Part shown: in pieces, positions 8,203 to 16,438 of the stretch
How positions within the stretch are numbered: the stretch's first letter is position 1
Layout: each line of letters begins with the position of its first letter
DNA from: Limnohabitans sp. 15K
GTDB taxonomy: Bacteria > Pseudomonadota > Gammaproteobacteria > Burkholderiales > Burkholderiaceae_C
Direction of reading: 5' to 3'
NCBI RefSeq assembly: GCF_002778285.1
Contig: NZ_NESM01000003.1
Location: forward strand, 124,001-188,000
Length of the DNA stretch: 64,000 nt
The notes under the pieces: generated by a model
Told to the model about the DNA's origin: nothing
What the model saw: the letters and a program-made list of their open reading frames with translations, nothing else
Databases searched by the model: none
Made by a program: the position numbers and the translations under genes

Positions 8203-9191
8203 CCCGCTGCTTGTGTTTGTGGGTCGCCTACTTGTTGTGCACCCCGTTATGGGCCCAAACGAAGCACGATCTGGGCGAATCTGTCAGCTTGGTCTTTGCG
8301 GGGGACACCGTACTCGACGATGACCCGGGTGCCTTGATCGCCCGCGGAGGTGACCCGTTCGCCGACTTTGCGGGGGTCTTTGCCCTGGCCGATGTGCGCA
8401 TCGCGAACCTCGAGTGTGTGGTGGCCACCACCGGCAGCGCAGGGGATAAAAACTACACTTTCCGGGCGCATACTCGCGTATTGCCCGTGCTCAAAACGCA
8501 TTTTGATGCGGTGGCGCTGGCCAACAACCATTCGGGGGATTTTGGCCGAACAGCGTTTGCCGAAATGCTGGGTTTGCTCAGCCAAGCGGGTTTGGCCAAG
8601 GTGGGGGGAGGGCTCAATTTGTCTCAGGCCCATGAACCCTGGATCGTGGAGCGCAAAGGTTTACGCATCGCCATCTTGAGTTACAACGAGTTCATGCCAC
8701 GCAGTTTTGAAGCCGGCCACGATGCCCCGGGTGTGGCTTGGAGTGAAGACGAGCAGGTGGTGGACGACATCCGCCGTGCCCGCCAGGTGCACCGGGCCGA
8801 CCTGGTCATTCCCATCATGCATTGGGGCTGGGAGAACGAGCTTTTTGCCAATGCCCGACAGCGGCAACTGGCCCGCCTGATGGTGGGCGCCGGGGCCGAT
8901 GCTGTGATCGGCGGCCACCCCCATGTGACACAAGACATTGAGCACATTCAAGGCAAGCCCATCATTTACAGCGTGGGCAACTTCGTGATGAAGGAAACCG
9001 ACAACGACAACCAGCGCCGTGGCTGGGTGTTGCGTTTGGAATTGGACAAGCAGGGGGTGCGCGCGTTCCACACCCGTGTGGCAAAAATCCGCATGGATGG
9101 CGTGCCCGAGCGCGATGACCGTGCAGCCAGTCCTTGCTGGCAGCGGGGTGATGCGGCGGTGGGGCAGTGCGTGGCGGGACAGCGGCGCTGA
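8199..9191 (+). CDS. CapA-like metallophosphatase, exported
   Basis: 330 residues with a signal peptide (MTRCLCLWVAYLLCTPLWA). CapA/PgsA-like motifs appear in order: FAGDTVLDD, IANLECVV, LANNHSGDFG, MHWGWENE, GGHPHV and YSVGNFV, the metal-binding set of this calcineurin-like superfamily (COG2843). In Bacillus, CapA belongs to poly-gamma-glutamate synthesis, but the ligase genes capB/capC are absent here, so this is probably a periplasmic phosphatase of unknown substrate. The ATGA overlap with the upstream secreted protein fixes the start. The same frame is open further upstream but only as a shadow of that gene. Confidence 0.85.
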   Translation: MTRCLCLWVAYLLCTPLWAQTKHDLGESVSLVFAGDTVLDDDPGALIARGGDPFADFAGVFALADVRIANLECVVATTGSAGDKNYTFRAHTRVLPVLKTHFDAVALANNHSGDFGRTAFAEMLGLLSQAGLAKVGGGLNLSQAHEPWIVERKGLRIAILSYNEFMPRSFEAGHDAPGVAWSEDEQVVDDIRRARQVHRADLVIPIMHWGWENELFANARQRQLARLMVGAGADAVIGGHPHVTQDIEHIQGKPIIYSVGNFVMKETDNDNQRRGWVLRLELDKQGVRAFHTRVAKIRMDGVPERDDRAASPCWQRGDAAVGQCVAGQRR

Positions 9192-9219
9192 GCGTTTGGC
9201 CCTGTGGGGGTTCGGCGTC

Positions 9220-9244
9220 TGTGGGGGCGGCGCCCTCGCCGCGA
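9220..9244 (+). repeat. REP element (single copy)
   Basis: A 25-base palindromic element beginning TGTGGGGGC and ending GCGA, with a 5-bp stem GCGGC / GCCGC around the loop GCCCTC. Start, loop and end match the two elements at 40246-40308, while the stem bases differ in a compensatory way. It lies in the 72-base gap between the CapA-like gene and the molybdopterin oxidoreductase gene. Confidence 0.75.
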
Positions 9245-9263
9245 TATGCGACACAATAAGTGC

Positions 9264-11324
9264 ATGACCGATGCCATCCAAGAGGTGCGAGGCGCCTGCC
9301 CGCACGATTGCCCTGACACCTGTGCTTTGCTCACGACCGTTGAAAACGGCCGAGCCACCAAAGTGCAGGGCAACCCGGCGCATGCGCAGACCGATGGTGT
9401 GTTGTGCACCAAGGTGTCGCGCTACACCGAGCGCACCTACCACCCCGAACGCTTGCTGCACCCCCTGAAACGCGTGGGCCCCAAAGGCGCGGGACAGTTT
9501 GAACCCGTCAGCTGGGACGAAGCCCTGGACGACATCGCAGCGCGCCTGAAAGCCATTGCCGGACGCGATCCGCAGGCCATCCTGCCCTACAGTTATGCGG
9601 GCACCATGGGCCTGGTGCAAAGCGAGTCGATCGCGGCGCGGTTTTTCCACCAGCTGGGCGCGTCGCTGTTGGACCGCACCATCTGCGCTTCGGCGGGTGC
9701 AGAAGCCCTGACCCAGACCCTGGGCAACAAGGTCGGCATGAAGGTCGAATTTTTTGCCGAATCCAAGCTCATCGTCATCTGGGGCAGCAACTCGATTGGC
9801 AGCAACCTGCACTTTTGGCGCCTCGCGCAAGAGGCCAAGCGCAATGGCGCGAAGCTGGTCTGCATCGACCCCCGTCGCAGTGAGACGGCTGAAAAATGCC
9901 ACGAACACATCGCCCTGCGGCCCGGCACCGACGCCGCGCTGGCGCTGGCGCTCATGCACGAGTTGATCGTCCATGGCTGGCTCGACCAGGACTACATCGA
10001 CCGTTACACCTTGGGCTGGGACGCTTTGAAAGCCCGCGCCCTGCAATGGCCGCCCGAACGTGCCGCCGAAGTGTGCGGTGTGCCGGTTGAACAAATCCGC
10101 CAACTGGCTCGTGACTGGGGCACGACCCAGCCCGCGGCCATTCGCTTGAACTACGGCATGCAGCGCGTGCGCGGTGGTGGCAACGCGGTGCGGGCGATTG
10201 CCTGCCTGCCGGCGCTCACGGGTGCTTGGCGACACCGTGCGGGTGGGCTGCTGCTCAGCAGCTCGGGGCATTTCCCGGTGCGGCGCGCGGCTTTGCAGCG
10301 GCCCGACTTGTTGGGCGAGCGGCGGCCCCGCACCATCAACATGACCACCATTGGCGACGATTTGCTGCGCCCGGCATCGCCCGCATTCGGCCCGCAGATC
10401 GAAGCCTTGGTGGTTTACAACAGCAACCCGGTGGCGATTGCGCCTGAGTCCGGCAAGGTGGTGCAAGGCTTTGCCCGCGAAGACTTGTTCACCGTGGTGT
10501 TGGAGCATTTCAAAACCGACACGGCCGACATGGCCGACTACATCCTGCCCGCCACCACGCAATTGGAGCACTGGGACATCCACACCAGCTATGGCCACAC
10601 CGATGTGCTGCTGAACCGCCCGGCGATTGCCCCCGTGGGCGAGGCGCGCACCAACACCGACATCTTCCGAGCGCTGGCCCAGCGCATGGGGTTTGACGAC
10701 CCCTGTTTTGCCGAGAGCGACGAAAGCCTGTGCCGCAGCGCCATCGGCGATGAAAAAGACTTTGAGGTGTTGTTGCAGAACGGCTTTGCCTCTTTGCCGG
10801 TGCCTGACGCGCCATTCGCGCAAGGTGGCTTTCCATCGCCTTCAGGGCGGTGCGAGTTTTTCAGCCAACGCCTGGCCGATCAGGGGCTGGACGGCCTGCC
10901 GGACCACTTGCCCAATTACGAATTGGCCGCGCCCGGTGGCCGCTACCCGCTGGCCATGATCTCACCGCCTGCGCGCAACTTTTTGAACTCGACCTTCGTC
11001 AACGTGCAAAGCCTGCGCGACATCGAAGCCGAGCCAGTGCTGGAGATGCACCCACAAGACGCGGCTGCGCGGGGCATCGCCGACGGTGCGGTGGTGCTTG
11101 TCTTCAACGACCGGGGCACTTACCACTGCAAGGCCAGGCTGAACCAGCGAGCGCGCCTCGGCGTGGTCCACGGCCTGGGCATTTGGTGGCGCAAGCTGGG
11201 CCTGAACGGCACCAACGTCAACGAGCTGACCAGCCAGCACCTGACCGACATGGGCCGAGCGCCTGTGTTTTACGACTGTTTGGTGGACGTGGCCCTGCTG
11301 CAGAAAGAAGAAGCCCATGCCTGA
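9264..11324 (+). CDS. Cytoplasmic molybdopterin oxidoreductase (BisC/COG0243 type)
   Basis: 686 residues. The N-terminus binds a 4Fe-4S cluster (Cys12, Cys16, Cys20, Cys48 in CPHDCPDTC...VLC). The central part carries molybdopterin-binding segments such as IWGSNSIGSNLHFW and CIDPRRSETAEKCHEH, and the C-terminal molydop-binding domain includes MHPQDAAARGIADGAVV. Cys141 in DRTICASAGAE aligns with the position of the Mo-ligand cysteine in NapA-like enzymes (inference). There is no Tat signal, so it acts in the cytoplasm. The substrate is unknown. Its stop overlaps the PHA-system gene by 8 bases. An upstream frame extension to 9204 overlaps the REP and is not used. Confidence 0.9.
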   Translation: MTDAIQEVRGACPHDCPDTCALLTTVENGRATKVQGNPAHAQTDGVLCTKVSRYTERTYHPERLLHPLKRVGPKGAGQFEPVSWDEALDDIAARLKAIAGRDPQAILPYSYAGTMGLVQSESIAARFFHQLGASLLDRTICASAGAEALTQTLGNKVGMKVEFFAESKLIVIWGSNSIGSNLHFWRLAQEAKRNGAKLVCIDPRRSETAEKCHEHIALRPGTDAALALALMHELIVHGWLDQDYIDRYTLGWDALKARALQWPPERAAEVCGVPVEQIRQLARDWGTTQPAAIRLNYGMQRVRGGGNAVRAIACLPALTGAWRHRAGGLLLSSSGHFPVRRAALQRPDLLGERRPRTINMTTIGDDLLRPASPAFGPQIEALVVYNSNPVAIAPESGKVVQGFAREDLFTVVLEHFKTDTADMADYILPATTQLEHWDIHTSYGHTDVLLNRPAIAPVGEARTNTDIFRALAQRMGFDDPCFAESDESLCRSAIGDEKDFEVLLQNGFASLPVPDAPFAQGGFPSPSGRCEFFSQRLADQGLDGLPDHLPNYELAAPGGRYPLAMISPPARNFLNSTFVNVQSLRDIEAEPVLEMHPQDAAARGIADGAVVLVFNDRGTYHCKARLNQRARLGVVHGLGIWWRKLGLNGTNVNELTSQHLTDMGRAPVFYDCLVDVALLQKEEAHA

Positions 11325-11613
11325 CTTGAATATCGAACGAAAACACACCTTGGGGCTGGACGGCGCTCGCCTGGTGGCCCAGCGTTGGCGCGAGCAAGCC
11401 GAACAAGAATGGGGCATGGCCTGCGAGTTTGAACACGGCGAATCCGAGGATCGGATGCGTTTCGAGCGCAGTGGCGTGAGTGGTCTGCTCACGGTGACCG
11501 AAAACCGCTTCGACCTGCAGATCAAGCTGGGCTTTTTGTTGGGCGCCTACAGCAGCAAGATCGAAGAAAAAATACAGGCCAATCTGGACGCTTTGTTGGG
11601 TCCAGTGGCCTGA
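11317..11613 (+). CDS. Polyhydroxyalkanoic acid system family protein
   Basis: 98 residues matching the small PHA granule-region family (TIGR02610-like): an N-terminal HTLGLDGARLVAQRW helix and a C-terminal LGFLLGAYSSKIEEKIQANLDALL. Members are found in PHA-accumulating betaproteobacteria; their biochemical role is unclear. The start lies inside the end of the oxidoreductase gene (8-base overlap), so translation is probably coupled. No phaC or phasin lies in this window. Confidence 0.85.
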   Translation: MPDLNIERKHTLGLDGARLVAQRWREQAEQEWGMACEFEHGESEDRMRFERSGVSGLLTVTENRFDLQIKLGFLLGAYSSKIEEKIQANLDALLGPVA

Positions 11614-11617
11614 AGCC

Positions 11618-13594
11618 TCAGGGCAAATCTTTGTTCAATTCGCTCATGGGTGAGTTGCGCGGTCCAATCAGCCCCAACCGCGCTTTGAGCGACTGCGGTT
11701 GTCGCGTCAAGATGGCGGCGTAGTTGGTGGTGTTGGACAGCACTTTTTTCACGTAATCGCGCGTTTCCTGGAACGGGATGTTTTCGGCCCAGATGGCCGC
11801 TTCAAGCACCGGACCGTTGCGCCAATTGCGCGGGCGGCTGGGGCCAGCGTTGTAGGCGGCCGTGGCCATGGGCATGGAGCCTTCAAAATCGTCCAGCACC
11901 AGTTTCAGATAACCCGTGCCGATGGCCACGTTCACTTCACGGTCGGTGATTTGATCCGGGGTGAAGTTGGTCAAGCCAATTTTCTTGGCCGTCCATTTGG
12001 CCGTGGCGGGCATCACCTGCATCAAGCCAGATGCACCCACTGTTGAGCGGGCGTCCATGATGAAGCGGCTTTCTTGGCGGATCAGGCCGTACACATAGGC
12101 CGGGTCCAATCGGATCTCATTCGCACGGCGCACCACGATCTCGCGCAAGGGCATCGGGAAGCGTTGGTCAAAATCCATCACCTCTTTGGTTCGGTCGCTG
12201 GTGTTGATGCAGCGGTCCCACACCTGGCGTTGGCAGGCCAAGTCGGCGGCGGCGAGCAGGTCGCGATCGTTCATGCCGCCGGGCGTGTGCAAGTTGGTGC
12301 TGTAGTTCCACTCGCGGTTGCCCTCGGGGCGCAGGCCAATGGCGATGGCGTACAGGGCCCGTTGCAAGCCCGGGTTGATCTGGGCGGTGGCTTTTTCTTG
12401 CGGGGTCAAGGCCGCAGGACGCTCGGGGGCTGTGATCGGCTGGCCCAATTCTTCCAAAGCCAGTTGCTCATAAAAGCCCCGCACGCTGGCCATGCTGCGC
12501 AGCAGCCCTTGGGCTTCCAGTTTCTGGGCGTTGTCTTGCGCGGTGGCCATCAGCGCACGGGCGCGCCAATACACCCATGCCGGGTCTTTTTGCGATTCCG
12601 GGCTCATGGCTTGAGTGGCGGTCAGCACTTGACGCCATTGGCCTTGGCGCAGCGAGGCGCGCACTTTCCAGCTCAGCAGGTCGTCGTTCAGGTCGCTGTC
12701 TTTTTGTACCTTGGCAAAGTGGCCGCTGGCCTCGTTTTGCAGTTTTTGCGCTGCTTGCTTGCCGATCACGGCCCACGTCCAGTTGCGCTCCTCGGGGCTG
12801 AGTTGAATGGACCAACGTTTTTCCAGCAGTTGGGCGGCCTGCTCGGGGTCTTTAGCCGCCAAGCGGATCAGCGCCAGCACCGCCAGTTCTTTGCGACTTT
12901 TGGTGATGGCGATGATGCGTTTGTCCAGATATCGTTCTGGGTCGGCGTGGATCAGGGCGACTTGCTCGGACAAACGGGGGGCTTCGATGTCCACCGCTGC
13001 CTGCGCGGCACGGGGGCGGTTTGCGTCCATGGCGATGCGGGCTTTGCGCCACAAATCGAGGCCATTGATTTGTTTGCCCGAATGCAAATGGTCGGCCACA
13101 TAGGTGCAGCCATCTTCGGCCTCGCGCAGTGCGTACCACAGGCGTTTGGCTTCTTCAGCGACGTCGGCTTTGCTGTTCATGGCTTCGGTCGCCAGGGCAT
13201 AACAGCGCAGCTCGCGGTCGTCGCGCATGCGGTAGCGGGGGTATTCGGCTGTAAAGCCCGCCCAGTCACGGCGTTTGCCCAATTGCTGCAGCCAGTCTGC
13301 GCGCAAGCGGTCTTCGTAATAGCTGCCTGCGTAAGTGTTCAAAAAACTGCGAATTTCCGATTCAGGGGCGTTGCCCATGCGTGCGCGCATTTCCCAATAG
13401 GCCGCCAAGGGCTCCAGGACATGGCCCCGGGTTTGGGGCAACAAGTTGGACAGTCGGTTTTTGTCACCGTTTTTGAAGGCCTGTGCCATTTCAAGAATGA
13501 CGTCGTCCCCCTTGTTTTGGGCGTGGGCTTGGGGGCTGAAAAGGCCTGTCGCGGCCATGGCACAAAGCAGTGTCAGAATCTGAATGAATTTCAT
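11618..13594 (-). CDS. slt: Soluble lytic murein transglycosylase
   Basis: 658 residues with a signal peptide (MKFIQILTLLCAMAATGLFSPQAHA). A long helical solenoid (residues ~30-470) forms the Slt ring, and the C-terminal SLT domain has YGLIRQESRF with catalytic Glu508 followed by SGLMQVMPATA and TAYNAGPSR. It cleaves peptidoglycan glycan strands in the periplasm, leaving 1,6-anhydromuramic ends. Length is normal for Slt70. It is divergent from the 5-formyl-THF cyclo-ligase gene with only 9 bases between start codons, and convergent with the PHA-system gene (4 bases). Confidence 0.95.
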   Translation of the reverse strand: MKFIQILTLLCAMAATGLFSPQAHAQNKGDDVILEMAQAFKNGDKNRLSNLLPQTRGHVLEPLAAYWEMRARMGNAPESEIRSFLNTYAGSYYEDRLRADWLQQLGKRRDWAGFTAEYPRYRMRDDRELRCYALATEAMNSKADVAEEAKRLWYALREAEDGCTYVADHLHSGKQINGLDLWRKARIAMDANRPRAAQAAVDIEAPRLSEQVALIHADPERYLDKRIIAITKSRKELAVLALIRLAAKDPEQAAQLLEKRWSIQLSPEERNWTWAVIGKQAAQKLQNEASGHFAKVQKDSDLNDDLLSWKVRASLRQGQWRQVLTATQAMSPESQKDPAWVYWRARALMATAQDNAQKLEAQGLLRSMASVRGFYEQLALEELGQPITAPERPAALTPQEKATAQINPGLQRALYAIAIGLRPEGNREWNYSTNLHTPGGMNDRDLLAAADLACQRQVWDRCINTSDRTKEVMDFDQRFPMPLREIVVRRANEIRLDPAYVYGLIRQESRFIMDARSTVGASGLMQVMPATAKWTAKKIGLTNFTPDQITDREVNVAIGTGYLKLVLDDFEGSMPMATAAYNAGPSRPRNWRNGPVLEAAIWAENIPFQETRDYVKKVLSNTTNYAAILTRQPQSLKARLGLIGPRNSPMSELNKDLP

Positions 13595-13603
13595 GGGTCG
13601 ATT

Positions 13604-14188
13604 ATGGACAAAGCTGACGCTAAAAAAGCCTTAAGAAAAGCCTTGGTGGAAGAAAGGCTGAACCTGCCTGACCGTCTGGCGCGGGCCGAAGCCTTGCAGC
13701 GCATCCTGCGCATCTGGCTGTTTGACCGTCCCGACACCGTGATCGGCGCGTATTGGCCCATCAAGGGCGAGTTTGACCCTTTGCCTGTGCTGCACCGCTG
13801 GAAAGAAGACGGCGAGCTGCACGGCGAGCCCCAGCGCCGCCAAATTGGCTTGCCCGTGGTCAACAAGTTGCACAAAACCTTGACGTTTCACACCTGGTAC
13901 CCCGGCTGTGCCATGGAAGAAGACGCTTACGGCATCCCCAAACCCAAAGACACAGAAGTCATCGTGCCCACCTTGTTGTTTGTGCCTTGTGTGGGTTATG
14001 GCACGGGCGGTTATCGCCTGGGTTATGGCGGTGGTTTTTACGACCGCACACTGGCCACTTTGCAGCCCAAACCCTTCACCGTTGGATTGGGTTTTACCCA
14101 TGGCTTTGTGGACGATCTGGAACCCGAGGACCATGACGAACCTCTGGACGCGATCTTGAACGACAACGGGGTGGTCTGGCCTGTTTGA
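13604..14188 (+). CDS. 5-formyltetrahydrofolate cyclo-ligase
   Basis: 194 residues. The family signature GTGGYRLGYGGGFYDR is present near residues 140-155, together with the N-terminal basic KALRKAL segment and VIGAYWPIKGEFDP. It converts 5-formyl-THF to 5,10-methenyl-THF using ATP. The ATG at 13604 is the first plausible start; the same frame stays open far upstream only as an antisense shadow of slt. TetR follows 18 bases after the stop. In many proteobacteria this gene (ygfA) follows 6S RNA, but none is seen here. Confidence 0.95.
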   Translation: MDKADAKKALRKALVEERLNLPDRLARAEALQRILRIWLFDRPDTVIGAYWPIKGEFDPLPVLHRWKEDGELHGEPQRRQIGLPVVNKLHKTLTFHTWYPGCAMEEDAYGIPKPKDTEVIVPTLLFVPCVGYGTGGYRLGYGGGFYDRTLATLQPKPFTVGLGFTHGFVDDLEPEDHDEPLDAILNDNGVVWPV

Positions 14189-14206
14189 GCCAGACCCGAA
14201 AGACAC

Positions 14207-14836
14207 ATGGCCCGACCCAAATCCGCCACCCACGACATCAAGCGCGACGCGATCCTCGACATCGCGGCGCAGTGCTTTGCCCAGCGCAGCTACCCCGCCG
14301 CCAGCATGAACGAGATTGCCACGGCGTGTGGCACCTCCAAAGCGCGGCTGTACCACTACTACGAGAGCAAAGAGGCGATCCTGTTTGACTTGCTCGACCG
14401 ACATACCCAGCGCTTGTTGGGGGTGATCGCGCAAACCGAAGCCACGGCCCAGCGCAAAGACCTGAACGAACGCGCCACGCTGCACGAGCTGGTGCGGGCG
14501 TTTTTGCAGGAGTACGAAACCTCGGCCACGCGGCATGCGGCGCTGTTGAACGACACGCAGTTTTTGAGCGATGCGCCCGACCCGACGCTGGGCCCCGCCT
14601 TGGTTTCGCCCAGAAGCTTGATCCTCAACCGCCAGCGTGACATCGTGGCTGCCATGACCCGCTTCATGAAACGGGCCTACCCCGAGCGCCTGACCCCCAC
14701 CAACCAGACCGCCCTGACCATGATGCTGCTGGGCATGATCAACTGGACCTTCACCTGGCTGCGCCCAGGTGGCCCGATCAGCTACGCGGCCTTTGCCGAT
14801 GAGGTCATTGGCATGCTTGAAAAGGGTTTGGGTTGA
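14207..14836 (+). CDS. TetR/AcrR family transcriptional regulator
   Basis: 209 residues. The N-terminal helix-turn-helix is clear: RDAILDIAAQCFAQRSYPAASMNEIATACGTSKARLYHYYESKEAIL. The C-terminal ligand domain has no recognisable ligand signature. It follows the cyclo-ligase gene by 18 bases and precedes the MBL-fold and OsmC genes, which it may control. The 75-base gap after it holds a short inverted motif AACG-CATTT-CGTT at 14859-14871 that could be its operator, but this is weak. Confidence 0.93.
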   Translation: MARPKSATHDIKRDAILDIAAQCFAQRSYPAASMNEIATACGTSKARLYHYYESKEAILFDLLDRHTQRLLGVIAQTEATAQRKDLNERATLHELVRAFLQEYETSATRHAALLNDTQFLSDAPDPTLGPALVSPRSLILNRQRDIVAAMTRFMKRAYPERLTPTNQTALTMMLLGMINWTFTWLRPGGPISYAAFADEVIGMLEKGLG

Positions 14837-14911
14837 GCTTTGGAATTTACCAATCCGTAACGCATTTCGTTTAAGTAAAATCGACTCCATTCATTGACCG
14901 GAGAAACTCCC

Positions 14912-15925
14912 ATGTCCAAAGCCACCAACAAAGCCCCGTCCAAGGCATTCGCCAGCCAGGCCGACCTGACCGAAAAGAAGATCACGTTCGAGCAACTCAG
15001 CCAGCACTGCTGGGCCTACACCGCCGAAGGCGACCCCAATTCGGGCGTGATCATTGGTGACCGCTTCATCATGGTCAGCGACGCCACTGCCACACCCGCC
15101 ATGGCGCAAGACCTGATCAAGAAGATCCGCACTGTCAGCGACCTGCCCATCAAATATGTGCTGTTGACCCACTACCACGCGGTGCGCGTGCTGGGTGCTT
15201 ACGCCTACGCCGCCGAAGGTGCGACCGAGATCATCGCCAGCGAAGGCACTTTGGGCCTGATCAAAGAGCGCGGCGCGCAAGACATGAAGAGCGAGATGGA
15301 GCGCTTTCCACGCCTGTTCCGTGGCGCCGACAGCGTACCCGGCTTGACTTGGCCGACCATGGTGGTGGGCGGCGGTGACCCTACAAAAAGCGAAGTGCCC
15401 GGCAAGCTCAGCATCAACCTGGGCGGCGTGGTGGTGCAGATATGGCATCCAGGTCCCGGCCACACCCGTGGCGACACGATTGCTTGGGTCGAAGAAGAAA
15501 AAGTGTTGTTCTCGGGTGACTTGGTCGAGTACGAAGCGGGTGTGTACACGGGCGACGCGCAGCTTGAAGAATGGCCCGCCACGCTCGAAGCTTTGCGCGG
15601 CCTGAAAGCCGAGTTCATCGTGCCCGGCCGCGGCGAAGCCATGAAGGGCAACGACAACGTGAACAAGGCGCTGGACTACACCCAGCGCTGGGTGACCACC
15701 TTGTTCCAAGCCGGCAAAGAGGCCGTGGCCGCCAAGATGGACCTGAAAGCCGCCATGGCCCACACCCGCCAAAGCATGGACCCGATCTTTGGCCATGTGT
15801 TCATTTATGAGCACTGCCTGCCGTTTGACGTGACCCGCGCCTACGACGAAGCCAGTGGCATCAAGAACCCCCGCATCTGGACCGCCGAGCGCGACATGGA
15901 GATGTGGAAAGCGCTGCAAAGCTGA
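14912..15925 (+). CDS. Metallo-beta-lactamase-fold protein with degenerate metal site
   Basis: 337 residues with an MBL fold. His87 and His89 (THYHAVR), His184 (PGPGHTRG) and Asp203 (FSGDL) are kept. The Asp-His of the usual HxHxDH motif is replaced by Val91-Arg92, and the usual late PGHG His is Arg240 (VPGRGE). The second metal site should therefore be weakened or lost. There is no signal peptide. It starts 75 bases after the TetR gene; ATG14912 has a GGAGAAA ribosome site. OsmC follows 49 bases later, suggesting a detoxification-type unit, but this is inference. Confidence 0.87.
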   Translation: MSKATNKAPSKAFASQADLTEKKITFEQLSQHCWAYTAEGDPNSGVIIGDRFIMVSDATATPAMAQDLIKKIRTVSDLPIKYVLLTHYHAVRVLGAYAYAAEGATEIIASEGTLGLIKERGAQDMKSEMERFPRLFRGADSVPGLTWPTMVVGGGDPTKSEVPGKLSINLGGVVVQIWHPGPGHTRGDTIAWVEEEKVLFSGDLVEYEAGVYTGDAQLEEWPATLEALRGLKAEFIVPGRGEAMKGNDNVNKALDYTQRWVTTLFQAGKEAVAAKMDLKAAMAHTRQSMDPIFGHVFIYEHCLPFDVTRAYDEASGIKNPRIWTAERDMEMWKALQS

Positions 15926-15974
15926 GCGGTCCTGAAAAGCGCAGTCAAAACGGAAATATCGTAGGAATCACGAC

Positions 15975-16427
15975 ATGGAATGCACAGTTTCTTGGACCGG
16001 TGTGGCCGGCACCCGCTCAGGCATGGGCTTTGTGGCTGAAACCGGCTCAGGCCACATGGTCGCCATGGACGGCGCCCCCGATGCCGCCAAACCTGAAAAC
16101 GGCGGCCAAAACCTGGCTCCACGCCCCATGGAAATGTTGTTGGCGGGCACGGGCGGCTGCACGGCTTACGACGTGGTGCTGATCCTCAAGCGTGGCCGCC
16201 ACGATGTGCGCGGCTGCAGCGTCAAGCTCAGCAGCGAACGCGCCGAGGTCGACCCCAAAGTCTTCACCAAGATCAACATGCACTTCACCGTCACCGCCAA
16301 GGGCGTCCCCGCCAGCGCGGTGGAGCGTGCGATTGCCATGAGCCACGACAAATACTGCTCGGCCAGCATCATGCTGGGCAAGAGCGCCGAAATCACCACC
16401 AGTTTTGATTTGGTGGAAGCGGTCTAA
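15975..16427 (+). CDS. OsmC family protein
   Basis: 150 residues. The two conserved OsmC cysteines are present: Cys62 in LAGTGGCTAYDVV and Cys128 in HDKYCSAS. OsmC/Ohr proteins are thiol peroxidases acting on organic hydroperoxides; this length and sequence are closer to the YhfA-like subgroup, whose substrate is less clear. It is probably co-transcribed with the MBL-fold gene. Its stop lies inside a palindrome shared with the convergent coq7 gene. Confidence 0.9.
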   Translation: MECTVSWTGVAGTRSGMGFVAETGSGHMVAMDGAPDAAKPENGGQNLAPRPMEMLLAGTGGCTAYDVVLILKRGRHDVRGCSVKLSSERAEVDPKVFTKINMHFTVTAKGVPASAVERAIAMSHDKYCSASIMLGKSAEITTSFDLVEAV

Positions 16428-16438
16428 ATTAGACCGCT
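16418..16438. terminator. Perfect palindrome across the osmC and coq7 ends
   Basis: Arms AGCGGTCTAA and TTAGACCGCT flank a single A. As RNA this gives an 8-bp stem with an AAATT loop on either strand. It covers the osmC stop and reaches the last base of the coq7 stop. No T-run follows, so it is a candidate bidirectional 3'-end structure, not a classical intrinsic terminator. Confidence 0.55.

Noticed and set aside
8661..10823. A 720-codon open frame on the minus strand.
   Set aside because: It is antisense to the CapA-like and molybdopterin genes, whose motifs are intact; the translation is a low-complexity shadow of GC-rich codon use.
11609..11622. CCTGA/TCAGG inverted repeat across the PHA-system and slt stops.
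   Set aside because: Two convergent TGA stops give three paired bases for free; only two more bases match, so it is too weak to call.
12074..13603. A long + strand frame leading into the cyclo-ligase gene.
   Set aside because: Antisense to slt, which has a signal peptide and catalytic motif; the enzyme's family N-terminus begins at 13604.
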